Assembly: GCF_905475345.1 (NCBI RefSeq)
Contig: NC_066596.1
Location: 2,227,501 to 2,291,500 of the forward strand
Source: Vespula vulgaris
Lineage: Eukaryota > Arthropoda > Insecta > Hymenoptera > Vespidae
Length of the DNA stretch: 64,000 nt
Direction: 5' to 3'
Shown piece by piece: positions 12,090 to 22,764 of the stretch; positions within the stretch are counted from its first letter, which is position 1, and each line of letters begins with the position of its first letter. The notes beneath the pieces were generated by a model, which made no database searches, was not told the DNA's origin, and saw nothing but the letters and a program-made list of their open reading frames with translations. Made by a program: the position numbers and the translations under genes.

Positions 12090-12740
12090 CTTTTGAACTA
12101 AAAAGAAAAGAAAAAAGAACTATCAGTTCAAAATAAGATTTAATTTCTAATCTCAATCTATAATCTATATATCTAAAATAATAGAATATTAGAAAAAATT
12201 ATCAATGATACAAAAACAATGGAACATTGTTTGCAAAAAAATTGTATGATCATTTTAAAGGCTTAACATAAAATGAAATAACAATTCAATTTATTGTTTT
12301 AATATTTTTACAAATCACTTTTTAAAAGTACACTCTTAAAAGTACACTCTTAAAAGTACACTCTTGAAAGTACACGAACATTTTCCTCGAACTTTTACTT
12401 CATAAAAAGAAATAAAAAAAGGAAAGAAAAGAAAAAGAGCAGTAAATTCGAAATAAGATTGAATTCTTAATTTTATTACGTCGAGAATTAGAATATTTAT
12501 CTGTGATAGAAAAACAATGAAATATATCGAATAAAAAAGACTCGTATATAATTGAAAATAAAAGAAGAAATAGCCAAAACGATTATGTCCATTCAGAAAT
12601 GTAATAAGTCTAATGTCTCATAAAGATTTAAAACAATTGTATCTTAAACGAATAATAAATAAGATTAAAAAAAAAGAAAAATGAAACTCCTTTTTCTAAC
12701 ATTTCTCCTTTTTTATCCCTTAACAATTCAAATCACTTGT
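12090..12740. repeat. Diverged local duplication with 14-bp minisatellite
   Basis: Two segments about 300-320 bp apart resemble each other. Each has an A/G-rich run, then AATAAGATT followed by AATT-type sequence, then AGAATATT, then an AAAACAATG motif (near 12211 and 12511). The similarity is interrupted and old. Between them lies the 14-bp tandem repeat at 12322-12375. I infer a decayed tandem duplication. No ORF is associated. Confidence 0.4.
12322..12375. repeat. 14-bp tandem minisatellite, about 4 copies
   Basis: The unit TTAAAAGTACACTC occurs three times exactly and a fourth time with one or two changes. The copies are head to tail with no spacer, so this is a recent expansion. Confidence 0.95.
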
Positions 12741-12859
12741 AACAGTACACACACACAAACACACGCGCGCACATACGCACACACGCATATTCTCTTTCTA
12801 AATTAGAAACTGAAAGAAATAGATAGAAAGAGAAGCAGATTTAACCAAATGGAAAATTT

Positions 12860-12910
12860 CGATCGGCCCCGCCCTTCGCGGTAGAACGATAGCTTGACTA
12901 TTTATATCCG
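12860..12910. promoter_or_regulatory. Promoter-like block: GC box and TATA-like element
   Basis: A GC box (GGCCCCGCCC, 12865-12874) lies 23 bp from CTATTTATATCC (12898-12909), whose reverse complement contains the consensus-like TATAAATAG. The GC box is upstream of the TATA-like element only when read on the plus strand, whereas the TATA sequence is better on the minus strand. Direction is therefore unresolved. It lies at the edge of a GC-rich island running to about 13100. Confidence 0.25.
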
Positions 12911-13120
12911 GTCTCCTCGTGCGGAATCAAAAGGTAGACACAACGAGTGGCGAACATTAACCCGAAAACAGAATGGCCGTATCCGGGGTTTGAAACGCGA
13001 CCGCATGCCTATTTTGTCGCAGCTAGTTCGTTGCATACTCAAACTCTCCCACTCTCTCGTTTCCTCTTTCTCCTCTCGATTGTAGTTTACTCACTCCAAC
13101 CCCTAGCAAACCTTCACCCT
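12911..13120. other. GC-rich island next to the promoter-like block
   Basis: CpG-containing block with two overlapping plus-strand frames (12894-13085 and 12947-13249), neither with clear splice borders. If the promoter-like block acts rightwards this would be transcribed leader sequence. Confidence 0.25.
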
Positions 13121-13186
13121 TCTCTCTCTCTCTCTTTCTCTATTTACCTCTCTTTCTCTTCCTCTCTCTTTCTCCTATCCTGTCTC

Positions 13187-13230
<44 letters not shown>

Positions 13231-13240
13231 ACTCTCTCAC
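13121..13240. repeat. Polypyrimidine (CT)n tract
   Basis: About 120 bp of pyrimidine sequence, with pure (CT)n in the last 30 bp. Confidence 0.93.
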
Positions 13241-13415
13241 ACTAGATAGATGCAACCGAGCAAACGCATAGGATGCACGACTCTGTAACGGATTTACCGA
13301 TAATGTTGCTACTCGCTATACCTATCTACACATAGGTAACACGTACAACACGTAGACGAGAGCTACAGGACGCCATACGATGTTCTATCTACGTGTATTT
13401 GTGTATACATGTACC

Positions 13416-13416
<1 letters not shown>

Positions 13417-13453
<37 letters not shown>

Positions 13454-13472
13454 CTCTCTCACTCTCTTTCAC

Positions 13473-13566
<94 letters not shown>

Positions 13567-13570
13567 TCTC
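13417..13570. repeat. Long interrupted (CT)n microsatellite
   Basis: About 150 bp with only a few A or G interruptions, the longest CT array in the window. It is a mirror-symmetric pyrimidine tract capable of triplex (H-DNA) formation. The long Leu-Ser frames covering it are artefacts. Confidence 0.96.
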
Positions 13571-15858
13571 GTTGTATAGTACACTCACGCACGAGAGCCT
13601 CGAAACGCGGGAATATCGACCTACCGGCCAGTAACTACAGATTAGTGTTATCAGAACGCAACAACGCGAAAGCGTGGTTTACCTTGACACTGCTGAAATG
13701 CAAGATCGATGGCGAACGAAGGATCACTGGCAGCCCGCTGTCACGAAATTCCCTGATAAACTGTGTTAGCCTGCTCGAGTAACGATCGTGTTTTATCGAG
13801 ATCAAATCTAAGCACGATCGATCGAAAGGGGGAGTGGGAGAAAGGTAAAGGAGAGAGAGAAAGAGAAAAAAGGAAAAGAAAAAAGGGATTGTGTCTGATC
13901 TTTTTTTTTCTTTTTTAGTTTTCATGGTCCGTTAAATATATTGAATATATTTCAAGACAAAATTATTTCCTTTGAAGAAGAAAATACTTTATGTGTGTGT
14001 ATGTGTATGTGTCATATTTTTCCAGGTCATTGATTATTTATTTCAGATAAATATAATTATATTTTACAATAAAAATTTTTGAAGTTTTTCTTTAATCATA
14101 CCACATGTTCATTAATTACCAAAAGGACGATGAAATATTTAATTAAAAATTAATTTGTCTTTATAAATGTAAATTAAAATGAAATAAAAACTGATGGTAA
14201 ATTTGTCCTTGAGTCAGATCCATTATGATCCTCAGTGCACAGTGTAATGTTACAGCTAACAGAATATACGACCTAACAATGTATTTAATCCAGAGTTTAA
14301 AAGAAGCTAGAAAAATGTCCACTGTAGATAATGTTCTTTCTTTATGCTCTTTTTTATGCTCTCATCGTCACATTATTGCTATGTCGAGAGCTCATGTCTA
14401 TGCCACGTGTTGTCCAACTGATGCATTATTCTAAAGGAAAAGATGAGAGAGCCTAAAATACAATCTCTATCACCCCTGTCATCTTCTTTTTTTAGTTTTT
14501 TTTTTCTTATTGTTGTGTTGCAACGTCAAATATTATAATGATCGTCTATGAAATCGCGAAAAAAAATATTTTTTTAATTTGTTTTTTACTTTTATTTCTC
14601 TTCCATCGCGCGTACGTGATCGAACTATAAAAAATCGCTTGATATATACATTTTTTTTTCTTTTCTTTTTTTACTAAAGTATAAGACGAATATGTATGCA
14701 CGTCAATATATGGATATGTGTTATAAATAAATTTTTAAAGGGCAGTACTCGCAACACGGTACAATAATATTTATTTACTCAATTTAAATAAATAAAGGAA
14801 TATTCGTATGCGTATGTGCACACGAATTTGTTTGTTTATGCGTATGTGTGTGTGTGTACTTTGTAACATAGTTCGGTACATACCTACGATCTAAATATTT
14901 TACCAACTTCTCGAACTATTCGAACGAATGCAACGGAGATGATTGGTAGAAAAGTGAAACCTTTTGAAAAAATATTTTCCAGCGGATACCAGTGATATCT
15001 ACGCGATTGGATTCGGATTACATATCACGCTGAATGGAATGCTATGGGGTATCAAATTCAGACGAATCTCGTACAAGATATTATTACCATTTATAGAATA
15101 CTGACAATTGACGGACTATTTATTGTCCGACTATTCTCATTGCTTTATTATTACTCATCGATAGTTGACTATTATACTAGTTAAATAACAAATTCTAATA
15201 TTTCACTTATCAATTCAATTATCAATCGTCCCGAGTTATATAATGATATTCTTTTAATTGGTTCCGTTACAGTTTTTATTTCAAACTTACTCCTCTTATA
15301 CTTCTTTTACTTTTTCTAGTAGTAAAGGAATAACGAAAAATAAAAAAAATAAAAAAATGAAGAGAAAAAAAATATATATATAAAGAAAAAGAGAAAGAAC
15401 GTCTCAATGCAATTGGCATGAAAAATGGTAATGATATAAAAAAAAGAAAGGAAAAAGAAAAAGAAGAATAAAAAGAAAATAAAAAGAAACGAAAAAAGAA
15501 AGAAAGGAAGACTAAAAAAATAACAACAACAACAGCAATAAGAAAAAGCAAGAAAAGAGAAGAAGCTTCGTAAAGGGAGCTTATTTATTCGTTGGAACGC
15601 AAGACCGATGCCATGCAAAGATGCCGTTCGTTATATTGCCGAGGTCTGAATACTTTTCGAGGTCTAACGAGGGAGTGGAACGTGAGAAGGACGTCTTCCG
15701 GGTTATAAACACTTGTTACTCGACGAACGAACTTTCTGAAGACAAATCGAAGAAGAGTATACTTTGAGAAGAAGCAACGTGATCGTTAATATATCTTCTT
15801 GGCCTCTCGTTGTTATCTACAGCATGCTTTTGGAACGAGATATGCTTTGTATCGTAAA

Positions 15859-15863
<5 letters not shown>
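13571..15863. other. Mostly AT-rich non-coding stretch
   Basis: GC-richer island at 13580-13840 just after the long (CT)n array. Beyond it lie AT-rich DNA, a T-rich patch near 14640-14670, a short (GT)n at about 14843-14857 and an A/G-rich run at 15330-15560 whose complement yields poly-Phe/Ser frames. A second GC-richer island lies at 15590-15850. The only ATG-started mixed-composition frame is at 14225-14434. Confidence 0.5.
14225..14434 (+). CDS. Small ORF, 69 residues, unrecognised
   Basis: True ATG with A at -3. The frame is free of simple repeat apart from a short duplication of TTTTATGCTCT inside it. It begins MILSAQCNVT, is moderately Cys/His-rich and ends PTDALF. No signal peptide, membrane segment or domain is evident, and no splice or polyadenylation arrangement singles it out. 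It may be a chance frame or a fragment of a decayed element. Confidence 0.12.
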   Translation: MILSAQCNVTANRIYDLTMYLIQSLKEARKMSTVDNVLSLCSFLCSHRHIIAMSRAHVYATCCPTDALF

Positions 15864-15911
<48 letters not shown>

Positions 15912-15915
15912 TCTC
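15864..15915. repeat. (CT)n microsatellite
   Basis: About 20 CT units with a TTTCT tail. It is followed 50 bp later by an (AT)n array. Confidence 0.95.
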
Positions 15916-15957
15916 ACTTACTCACTCTGTTATACACAAATACATATACATACATAC

Positions 15958-15964
<7 letters not shown>

Positions 15965-16001
<37 letters not shown>
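15965..16001. repeat. (AT)n microsatellite
   Basis: About 18 AT units, preceded by ACAT/ACAC-type degenerate units. Confidence 0.96.
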
Positions 16002-16006
<5 letters not shown>

Positions 16007-16304
16007 TGCATATATATTTTGTTACTAATTTATAGCCTAATTTTGCCTTACTCTCAGCTTTGAGAAACAGGGAAACTTTTCGACGGCTTATCCCATGGTA
16101 TCCAAGGTTCGCCAACTCTCGTCCGTTCTCGTTTATTAACGATTATAAACGATTAATAGCTTTCAGGATAGTATAGAACACTATGGTAACTATACGCATG
16201 GAAAGATAATGGATAGATCGAAGTTTTACAAGATGGAAAGCTTATTGAACTGAGAGAACCTTGTAGAGCTAAAAAGGAGCTTGTGATTCTTCACAATCAC
16301 TCAT

Positions 16305-16340
<36 letters not shown>

Positions 16341-17512
16341 TTTCTTCAAAAGTTATTTCGTACATACAAGACACAAGACACCGTTTCTATAGAATTGCCA
16401 TGGGGACGTAGCAAAGACGAACTTTACGAGCTACTATCGTCGTCGTTACGATTCTTGGAAAATCTATAATCGTACATCATTCTCTTCGTCCTTTCATCAT
16501 CGATATATCGAATTCTTTTATTAAAGAAAAAGAAATACTTATCTAAGAAACACAAAACTCTCTAGCTAACCTTTAGAATAATACAATAGATACATATATA
16601 ACATTTCTCTCTCTCTCTCTCTCTCTCTCTCCCCCTTTCTCTCTCTCTCTCTCTCTCTCTCTACATATGTGTGTATCTATGTCGTTGCTATACTACTTCG
16701 TTAAACTCACCAACTGTAATAAGTTTCGTCGAATCGACCATCCGTTGTAAACACGCCGGGTAGTAGGTATAGTATTGTGTGTGGATTTTACACCCTTACG
16801 GGCAGACGTGGATTGTTGCGGGACACCGCCGTTTAATTACTATGCTACGGATAATGAACGAACATTTACCTACGATAGTTACTTTCTCATGGTAATCTTC
16901 TTCCGATAACGATTATTACTTCAAATTATGAAGTTAATAGTTTTAAAATATACCTTTCTATCATATTACGATGCGCCACAGCTGTCCTCCATCGGCTACT
17001 ATATTCTTTTGGTTTAACGCCATTCTGTGTTTCACCATAACGTGTGTTACAAAAAGCCTTTTTAAGATATGTTTTATCTTATTAACATTTTATCAATTTT
17101 ATATATATATATATATTACAATATATCTCACTTAAATTTATTAAATACGATTTTAAATATATTATATTACGTTAAATAATTATTATTTTCAAGTAGCGTT
17201 GTCGCTATTATATACGAACATACAGTTCGACTGTTCGTCTTAAACTGATGGTTGAATACAACTTCCAAGATTTACGTGTTCGTCCTCTCAAAGACTGTTT
17301 ATGTTTTGAAGGACTTCGGGTCGTTTAAAGATAAAGTACAAACGTATGTATACATTATGTAAACAACCGTGAACTATTACTCATGTAGTATCTGTAATAC
17401 AATACAGAGTAATAATCTATCAAAATTATCATCACACACACACACATACACAAACATGAACCAAAACATTGCTCCTAGAATATAGGTATCCATATAAAGT
17501 ATAACAGACATG

Positions 17513-17543
<31 letters not shown>

Positions 17544-19466
17544 CATTTTTTTAAAAATTACTTTATGTGTACTTATATATGCACATATAAAAACGATCCC
17601 AAATATTAGCATTATAACATGAGCGATGTATGAAAATAAAATAACAAAGTAACTTGCAAATAGTTTCATTTGTTATAAGCAAAACAATTAATTATTTACG
17701 ATACGTAATAAATTAAAATTAATTATTTATTTATAACATCCATTGAATTACATTGATTAACATCATTGAATTAATTCGTTCAAAATAAGTTTCTTTCTAA
17801 AATATATAATTATAGAGAATATATATTTGAATGAAAAATAGAAAAATATAAATTCACTTGAATATAGATACAATTCTCAGTAAAAATAAAGAACCGTTTA
17901 AAAAGAACGGCACTTGTATATGGAGAGAAAAGTAATACAGAAAATTATGTCGTCGATGACTGTAAGTTCTTTACGATCATCTTTCCATTTCATATACTAG
18001 ATAGTTGCACTGTGCTGTTTTATTCTCCATATACATATGCATACACACACACACACACACACATATCTTCGATACGATTATTTTCTTTTTAATCCCCATC
18101 CTTTCCCTCCACCTGTCTCTGTTAAAAGTTTTTACCACACATTGAGCAACGTTCTAGTATTATCAACTTTTCTGTATTACGTTGAATAGAGAGCAAAAAA
18201 AAAATATTGAGAAAGAATACATTCGTCTGGAACATCGGTAAAACAGTCATGATTGTCTATAAACTTTTGTTTTGCATTGAGAAAAAAATCATGTCGGAAA
18301 AACTCTTTTCCATTTTCTGATTCCTTTTGTTTTCATTCATTACGTTTTCGTTATTTTTTTCTTCCTTTCTTTTTGCTTGCATCTCCGTTTGAAGAGCTTT
18401 TATTATTTTTTTTTTCCTTTTTTTTTTCAATCTTCATTTTTCTACCTCCCTTCTCGAACCTTCTACAAGTATTAGAAGTTTTGCTTTATATTCGAGTGAT
18501 GTCGAGTCTTTTAACGAGTTCTAATCGTTCTCTGCTTATTTCCTTTTCCCCTTTTACTCTTTCTCGATTCGCGTTCTTAATTAAGAGCCTTCGTCGTAAC
18601 GAAGCTTATTACGAGCGTGCAACGATCAGGGTTGTTCAAAGATTGAAGAGTGGCAACACGATCGAAAAGAAAATCGAGATTCCTAAGAGAGGAAATGAAT
18701 ATCGGATTCTGGAAAAGTAATTTAGTTTCATTTTTTAAAAAAGTTATTAAGTTTTTATACATTCCTCTGAATGATCTAAGATGAAATAGATGGATAGATG
18801 AATAGATAAATAATTTATTACATCTAACGGAAAATGATAATATCACAAGTGACGATGTTAAATTAATTTAAAACGAACTCTAACGATGATAATCACAGAT
18901 TGAACGAATAACCAAATAGACTGATTGCCAGAGACTATTTCTTTTTTTTTTTTAATAAAATTCGAAGGCGAAGAGCGAGTGAGAAAGAACATATACCGAT
19001 GATATGCAATAATTAAGTTATTAATTATTTCACAATGCGTTAAGATCGTAGAATTTATCCTGAACGAAAAATGAAAGCCTAGGAATTTTGGCGACTTTCC
19101 AAATTGGGTTATTAAATTAACACGTTCTCTTGGAAAAGAGAGAGAGAGAGACTTGGCAAAGACTTCCTATCGTGGCTCGAGAAAAGAGACGTATCTTCGT
19201 GGTCGGTGTTTGATAGTCATTGAACTCGAAAAATGAACTATTGAAATATTCTATGAAATATTACGAATAAATTTTTCCATTACGTATGTTAATTCTGTTG
19301 TGCTGTTATCTAATTATCAATGAAAATTAATTGATCAACAGATCACATTAATTAAATTCATACATACTATAGTATATTGTCAAACGTAGAATATGTTGTT
19401 GTTATTTAATATGTTACTCAAAAAAGAAAGAAAGAAAAAAGAAAAAAAAACAAATCAAATTCTTTA
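16002..19466. other. Non-coding stretch
   Basis: No gene I can support. (CT)n tracts lie at 16304-16346 and 16605-16662. A GC-richer patch at 16680-16870 is followed by AT-rich DNA to 18240 with small (AT)n runs near 17101 and 17519 and an (AC)n run at 18041-18062. A 155-codon plus-strand frame at 18253-18720 starts at TTG and is Phe/Leu-rich in its first half. A-rich and plain AT-rich sequence fills 18720-19460. Confidence 0.5.
16605..16662. repeat. (CT)n microsatellite interrupted by CCCCC
   Basis: Two CT arrays separated by a CCCCCTTT interruption. Confidence 0.95.
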
Positions 19467-19754
19467 TCAAACCTGTATGATCGACGAATTTGATTCTTTC
19501 GAATCATATTTAACACGTTTCGTCTGACATTCGAATGGTGCAGCTGGTAAATGGTAAAGCTCTCGATACTTGAAATAGGTTTTTGATTTCCAAGCGATTG
19601 GTCTCGGACAGATAGGTGTTACGTTCACTTGTTCCACTCGTATCGGTCTGATAATTCGAAATAAAAGTTCACGTGTGTGCCAGTGAAACTCGTTATATAC
19701 AATATCATGACAAAACTTGTCCAAGTCGACACCTTCCAGAGATGTGCACCGATT
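19467..19754 (-). CDS. Candidate exon or gene fragment, 95 codons, minus strand
   Basis: On the minus strand a frame is open from just after a TAG at 19755-19757 to a TGA at 19467. The product begins NRCTSLEGVD, continues through FCHDIVYNEFHWH and RIIRPIRVEQVNV, and ends SSIIQV. It has balanced composition with Cys, Trp, His and Pro, and third positions look like hymenopteran coding sequence rather than repeat. There is no in-frame ATG near its start, so it would be an internal or terminal exon. A CAG-GTTTGA junction at 19473/19472 is a possible donor. The acceptor side is weak. I recognise no family; a fragment of a decayed element is the alternative. Confidence 0.28.
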   Translation of the reverse strand, partial: NRCTSLEGVDLDKFCHDIVYNEFHWHTRELLFRIIRPIRVEQVNVTPICPRPIAWKSKTYFKYRELYHLPAAPFECQTKRVKYDSKESNSSIIQV

Positions 19755-20584
19755 CTACCGATTCTACTATCGTCACGATTGGATTGTACGTTTTCCAATT
19801 CTTTATTTAAATTTGAATATCGAACAATTTTATGTTCGTAAATCCTCGCATTTCTATGAATTTAATATTATATATATATATATATGTTTATATATATATA
19901 AATATATATGATTTATACAAATAAACAAATATTAAAAATGTAAACTTTCGAATCTAATTTTAAAACTTTATAATAAATTGATACGTTCGAATTAATATTC
20001 TTTAAAGAAATAAATAAGAAGAAAAAAGAAAAAAGAAAAAAGGGAATAGAAAAATAACTTACTGTTATATTATTTTTTATTAAAGACTTCTTAATCGTTT
20101 AGGTTCTTATAATTTGTAAGAATCATAACTTCGCTATAAAAAGGGGAAAAAAAGTAATACGAGGATCGTCTTTCGTCGTTTCACGTTTCATGTAGAAGCT
20201 ATTAGACATGGCAGTCAAGACTATCAACGGTATCGATAATGGCACTTTATTATAGGGACACCTCGTTCAAGTATCCACTTTAAGTGTAACTACCATCTAG
20301 CTCGAAGTCTTAAGTGGAAATGAGATAAATAAAGATGTGAAATATATGTGACGTAAAGTAGCACGACATTCTATTCTATATATTCTCTCCCTCTTTCTCT
20401 CTTTTTCTCTATTTTTAATTAATGTTATATCTCTTTCATTTATTTCATTTATTAACTATTCATTATTTTATTTACATTTTTTATCCAATTAGGATTATCT
20501 ATTTTTATTACATTATTCAGAACGTATACACACACGTGTGCATGTGCAGGTGTGTCTATAATTGGACACGAATGAAAATGTTGT
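19755..20584. other. AT-rich non-coding stretch
   Basis: Starts with two tandem copies of a 10-bp unit (CCGATTCTAC) at about 19749-19768. The rest is AT-rich with a small TATA-type repeat near 19870-19910 and an A/G run near 20010-20050. No gene seen. Confidence 0.5.
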
Positions 20585-20611
20585 TTCTCTCTCTCTCTCT
20601 CTCTTTCTCTC

Positions 20612-20657
<46 letters not shown>

Positions 20658-20660
20658 ATT
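20585..20660. repeat. (CT)n microsatellite
   Basis: About 75 bp of CT units with a few TTTCT and CCTCT interruptions. Confidence 0.95.
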
Positions 20661-21297
20661 TCTCTTCCGACGAATAACATGACGATGTTACGCGTCGGAA
20701 ACGATTAACCATCCGTGCTCACGATACCGGATAGAGGATAATAGCCTGTCCGGATTTCACTTCAGCCGCCAGATGTAAAGAGCTCAACGGAAAATGAGAT
20801 TCCACGTTGTTTCTTCGGCAACGACGACGACGACGAAGACGCCTCTTACCTCGGCGACTTTTTCTTACTTCGAACGAACTCAACGTAGATGAAAAAGACA
20901 ATGGAAAGTCTTTTTTTATCTTATTTGAACTGATATATAAGATCAAAAACGATAGTTTTATGACTATTTTTTTCCTCTTTACTTTTTTCTCCTTTTTTGC
21001 GAATTGCAATTACACTTTTTTCTTTTTGTTGTTTTTCTTTCTTTTTTTTTTAAAGATGAAACCATGCCACTGTTCTTAAGTTTCAAGTTAAATTACTTGA
21101 AAGTCATTTTGAAGTTAAGTTGTTATCAAAATTTGTAAATATCGACAAGTGTCTAAATATAAACACTGCAATTTGTTGCTATTTTCATTCGTAAAAAAAA
21201 AGAGCAAGATACTTTATCAAAATTTATGTATCTACTTATCTATATACTTATTCGCTACTTTATGGATATTAAATATTTATACGACGCTCGTTAACAG
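20661..21297. other. GC-richer island then AT-rich DNA
   Basis: 20670-20900 is GC-richer and includes a (GAC)n-like run at 20819-20840. A minus-strand donor-like site (CGAG followed by GTAAGA) occurs at about 20849, but the upstream frame is low-complexity Arg-Lys. The rest is T- and A-rich. Confidence 0.4.
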
Positions 21298-21396
21298 TTA
21301 ATCAGAAATTTATGGAAAGAGGAAATTCTGAGAAAGTTCGAAGAGCAATACCGAGAATTCCGTAACTGGCAAGAAGTTTCGTTTTCCTTTAGAAGA
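21298..21396 (+). CDS. Candidate 99-nt internal exon, plus strand
   Basis: The segment lies between an acceptor-like TTAACAG (to 21297) and a donor AGA followed by GTAAGT (21397). It is exactly 33 codons in phase 0 on both sides and open in that frame. The peptide starts LIRNLWKEEI and continues with FEEQYREFRNW. It ends with basic residues before the donor and is rich in charged and aromatic residues, as in a coiled or helical segment. The polypyrimidine tract upstream is poor. No family recognised. Confidence 0.2.
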
Positions 21397-22109
21397 GTAA
21401 GTTCCCAGTCCTAGGAATTATCTTAAAGTAGAAATTAAGAGATCTTAAAAAAAAATAAAAATAAAAGAACATTAAAAAAAATACAAATAAAAAATAAAAA
21501 TAAAAAAAATATAAATATAAAATATAAAAATAAAAAAAAATATATAAAAAAAGAACCGAAAGAAAAAGGAAAACAAAAAAAAAGAGATGAAAAGGAAATA
21601 AATGATAATCAATGATTTTTCTCTTTCAAACGTTTCGATATCATTCCTATATCAATATTTCTATAACGCCGTTAACTATAGCAAACACTGTAATTACCAT
21701 AAATTCCTTAATTGCATATCCGATATTTGTCACCGAGACATTAATGTTAATAAGAAATAAGAAGAAATTATCTTATTAAGTTAGTTTGTATTATAAGTTA
21801 GTTTGTATCGAGATATGTATGAGGCATATAATACAATACATTCGTTACGCACCTACATATGTAGGTATATGTACTGACAGACCTTGAATCCTTTGAAGCC
21901 GAGTGCACCCTCATAACCGCATAACGCGTTAAGTGGGCTCATACAACTTGCAACTTCCGAGCTGCTTGAATACCTTCGAAGTTAGCTAGCGACTCGTAAA
22001 CGTGGTAATCGAATACAGGAACTTCGTCAAATTCGTTACTACGAAGTAGTTAGTTATTGCACCGCAGAATTCTATAGAGAACGCATCAGTTAAATAAGAT
22101 TCCTTTGTA
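21397..22109. other. A-rich then GC-richer non-coding stretch
   Basis: A strongly A-rich run with AAT/AAAT spacing occupies 21445-21600. A 16-bp perfect palindrome lies at 21851-21866 and a GC-richer patch spans 21870-22080. No gene seen. Confidence 0.5.
21851..21866. repeat. 16-bp perfect palindrome
   Basis: ACCTACATATGTAGGT reads identically on both strands. It sits in otherwise ordinary sequence, so it is not simply part of an (AT)n array. Confidence 0.95.
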
Positions 22110-22119
22110 TTTCTCTATA

Positions 22120-22174
<55 letters not shown>

Positions 22175-22500
22175 CTCTTTTTTTCTATCTTTTTTTTTTG
22201 ACCTTTCATCTCCCCATCTCTATTTCTTTCTATTTGTCTATCTCTATCTATCCATCTATCTATCTATCTATCTCTTTCTTTTTCATTTTATCAATTTATC
22301 TTTCTCTCTCTCTCTCGTTCTCTTTCTATCTATCTATTTATCTCTCTGTCTATCTATCAATCTATCTATCTATCCGTCTACCTTTCTCTCTTTTTAATTA
22401 TCCGTCCTTTCTTTTCTCTTTTTATTTATCCATCCTTTCTCTCATTTTATTTATCTATCTCTATCTCTCACTCACTCTTTCTCTTTATCTTCTTTTTTAT
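22110..22500. repeat. Long degenerate pyrimidine tract, (CT)n and (TCTA)n
   Basis: Nearly 400 bp dominated by C and T on the plus strand: (CT)n at 22122-22167, then TCTA/TTTC units and several (CTAT)n blocks. The 219-codon frame crossing it is the longest in the window and is entirely a repeat translation. Confidence 0.95.
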
Positions 22501-22573
22501 GTAACTTCACTACGTTTGAGAGAAACGTCCTGGTCGAATATCGATCGAGAAAAGTGTTGGCTCTTTCTGTCTT

Positions 22574-22618
<45 letters not shown>

Positions 22619-22764
22619 CTATCTCTCTTTATCTCTCGCTAAAGTACAACGTGGGAGCTTTGAGTACGCTCGTTAATTATATGCAGAAAACAATTAACGC
22701 GACTCGACAAGTCCGCCGTACCGCACCGCACTGCACTGCACCGCACCGACAAAATATATTCTAG
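22501..22764. other. GC-richer segment with (CT)n and pentanucleotide repeat
   Basis: Mixed sequence at 22501-22560, a (CT)n array at 22577-22612, and a GC-rich pentanucleotide array at 22717-22750. No gene supported. Confidence 0.5.
22717..22750. repeat. GC-rich pentanucleotide repeat (CCGCA/CTGCA)n
   Basis: Seven consecutive five-base units of the form CCGCA or CTGCA, with a CCGTA at the left end and a CCGAC at the right end. This is the only GC-rich short tandem repeat in the window. Confidence 0.9.

Noticed and set aside
13380..13782. Two overlapping Leu-Ser frames
   Set aside because: Pure translation of the long (CT)n array in two frames.
18253..18720. 155-codon plus-strand frame
   Set aside because: Starts at TTG, the first half is Phe/Leu-rich from T-rich DNA, and no splice sites or domain are visible.
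22105..22764. Longest open frame (219 codons, plus strand)
   Set aside because: Almost entirely Leu-Ser-Phe-Tyr translations of (CT)n and (TCTA)n repeats, with no domain or splice support.
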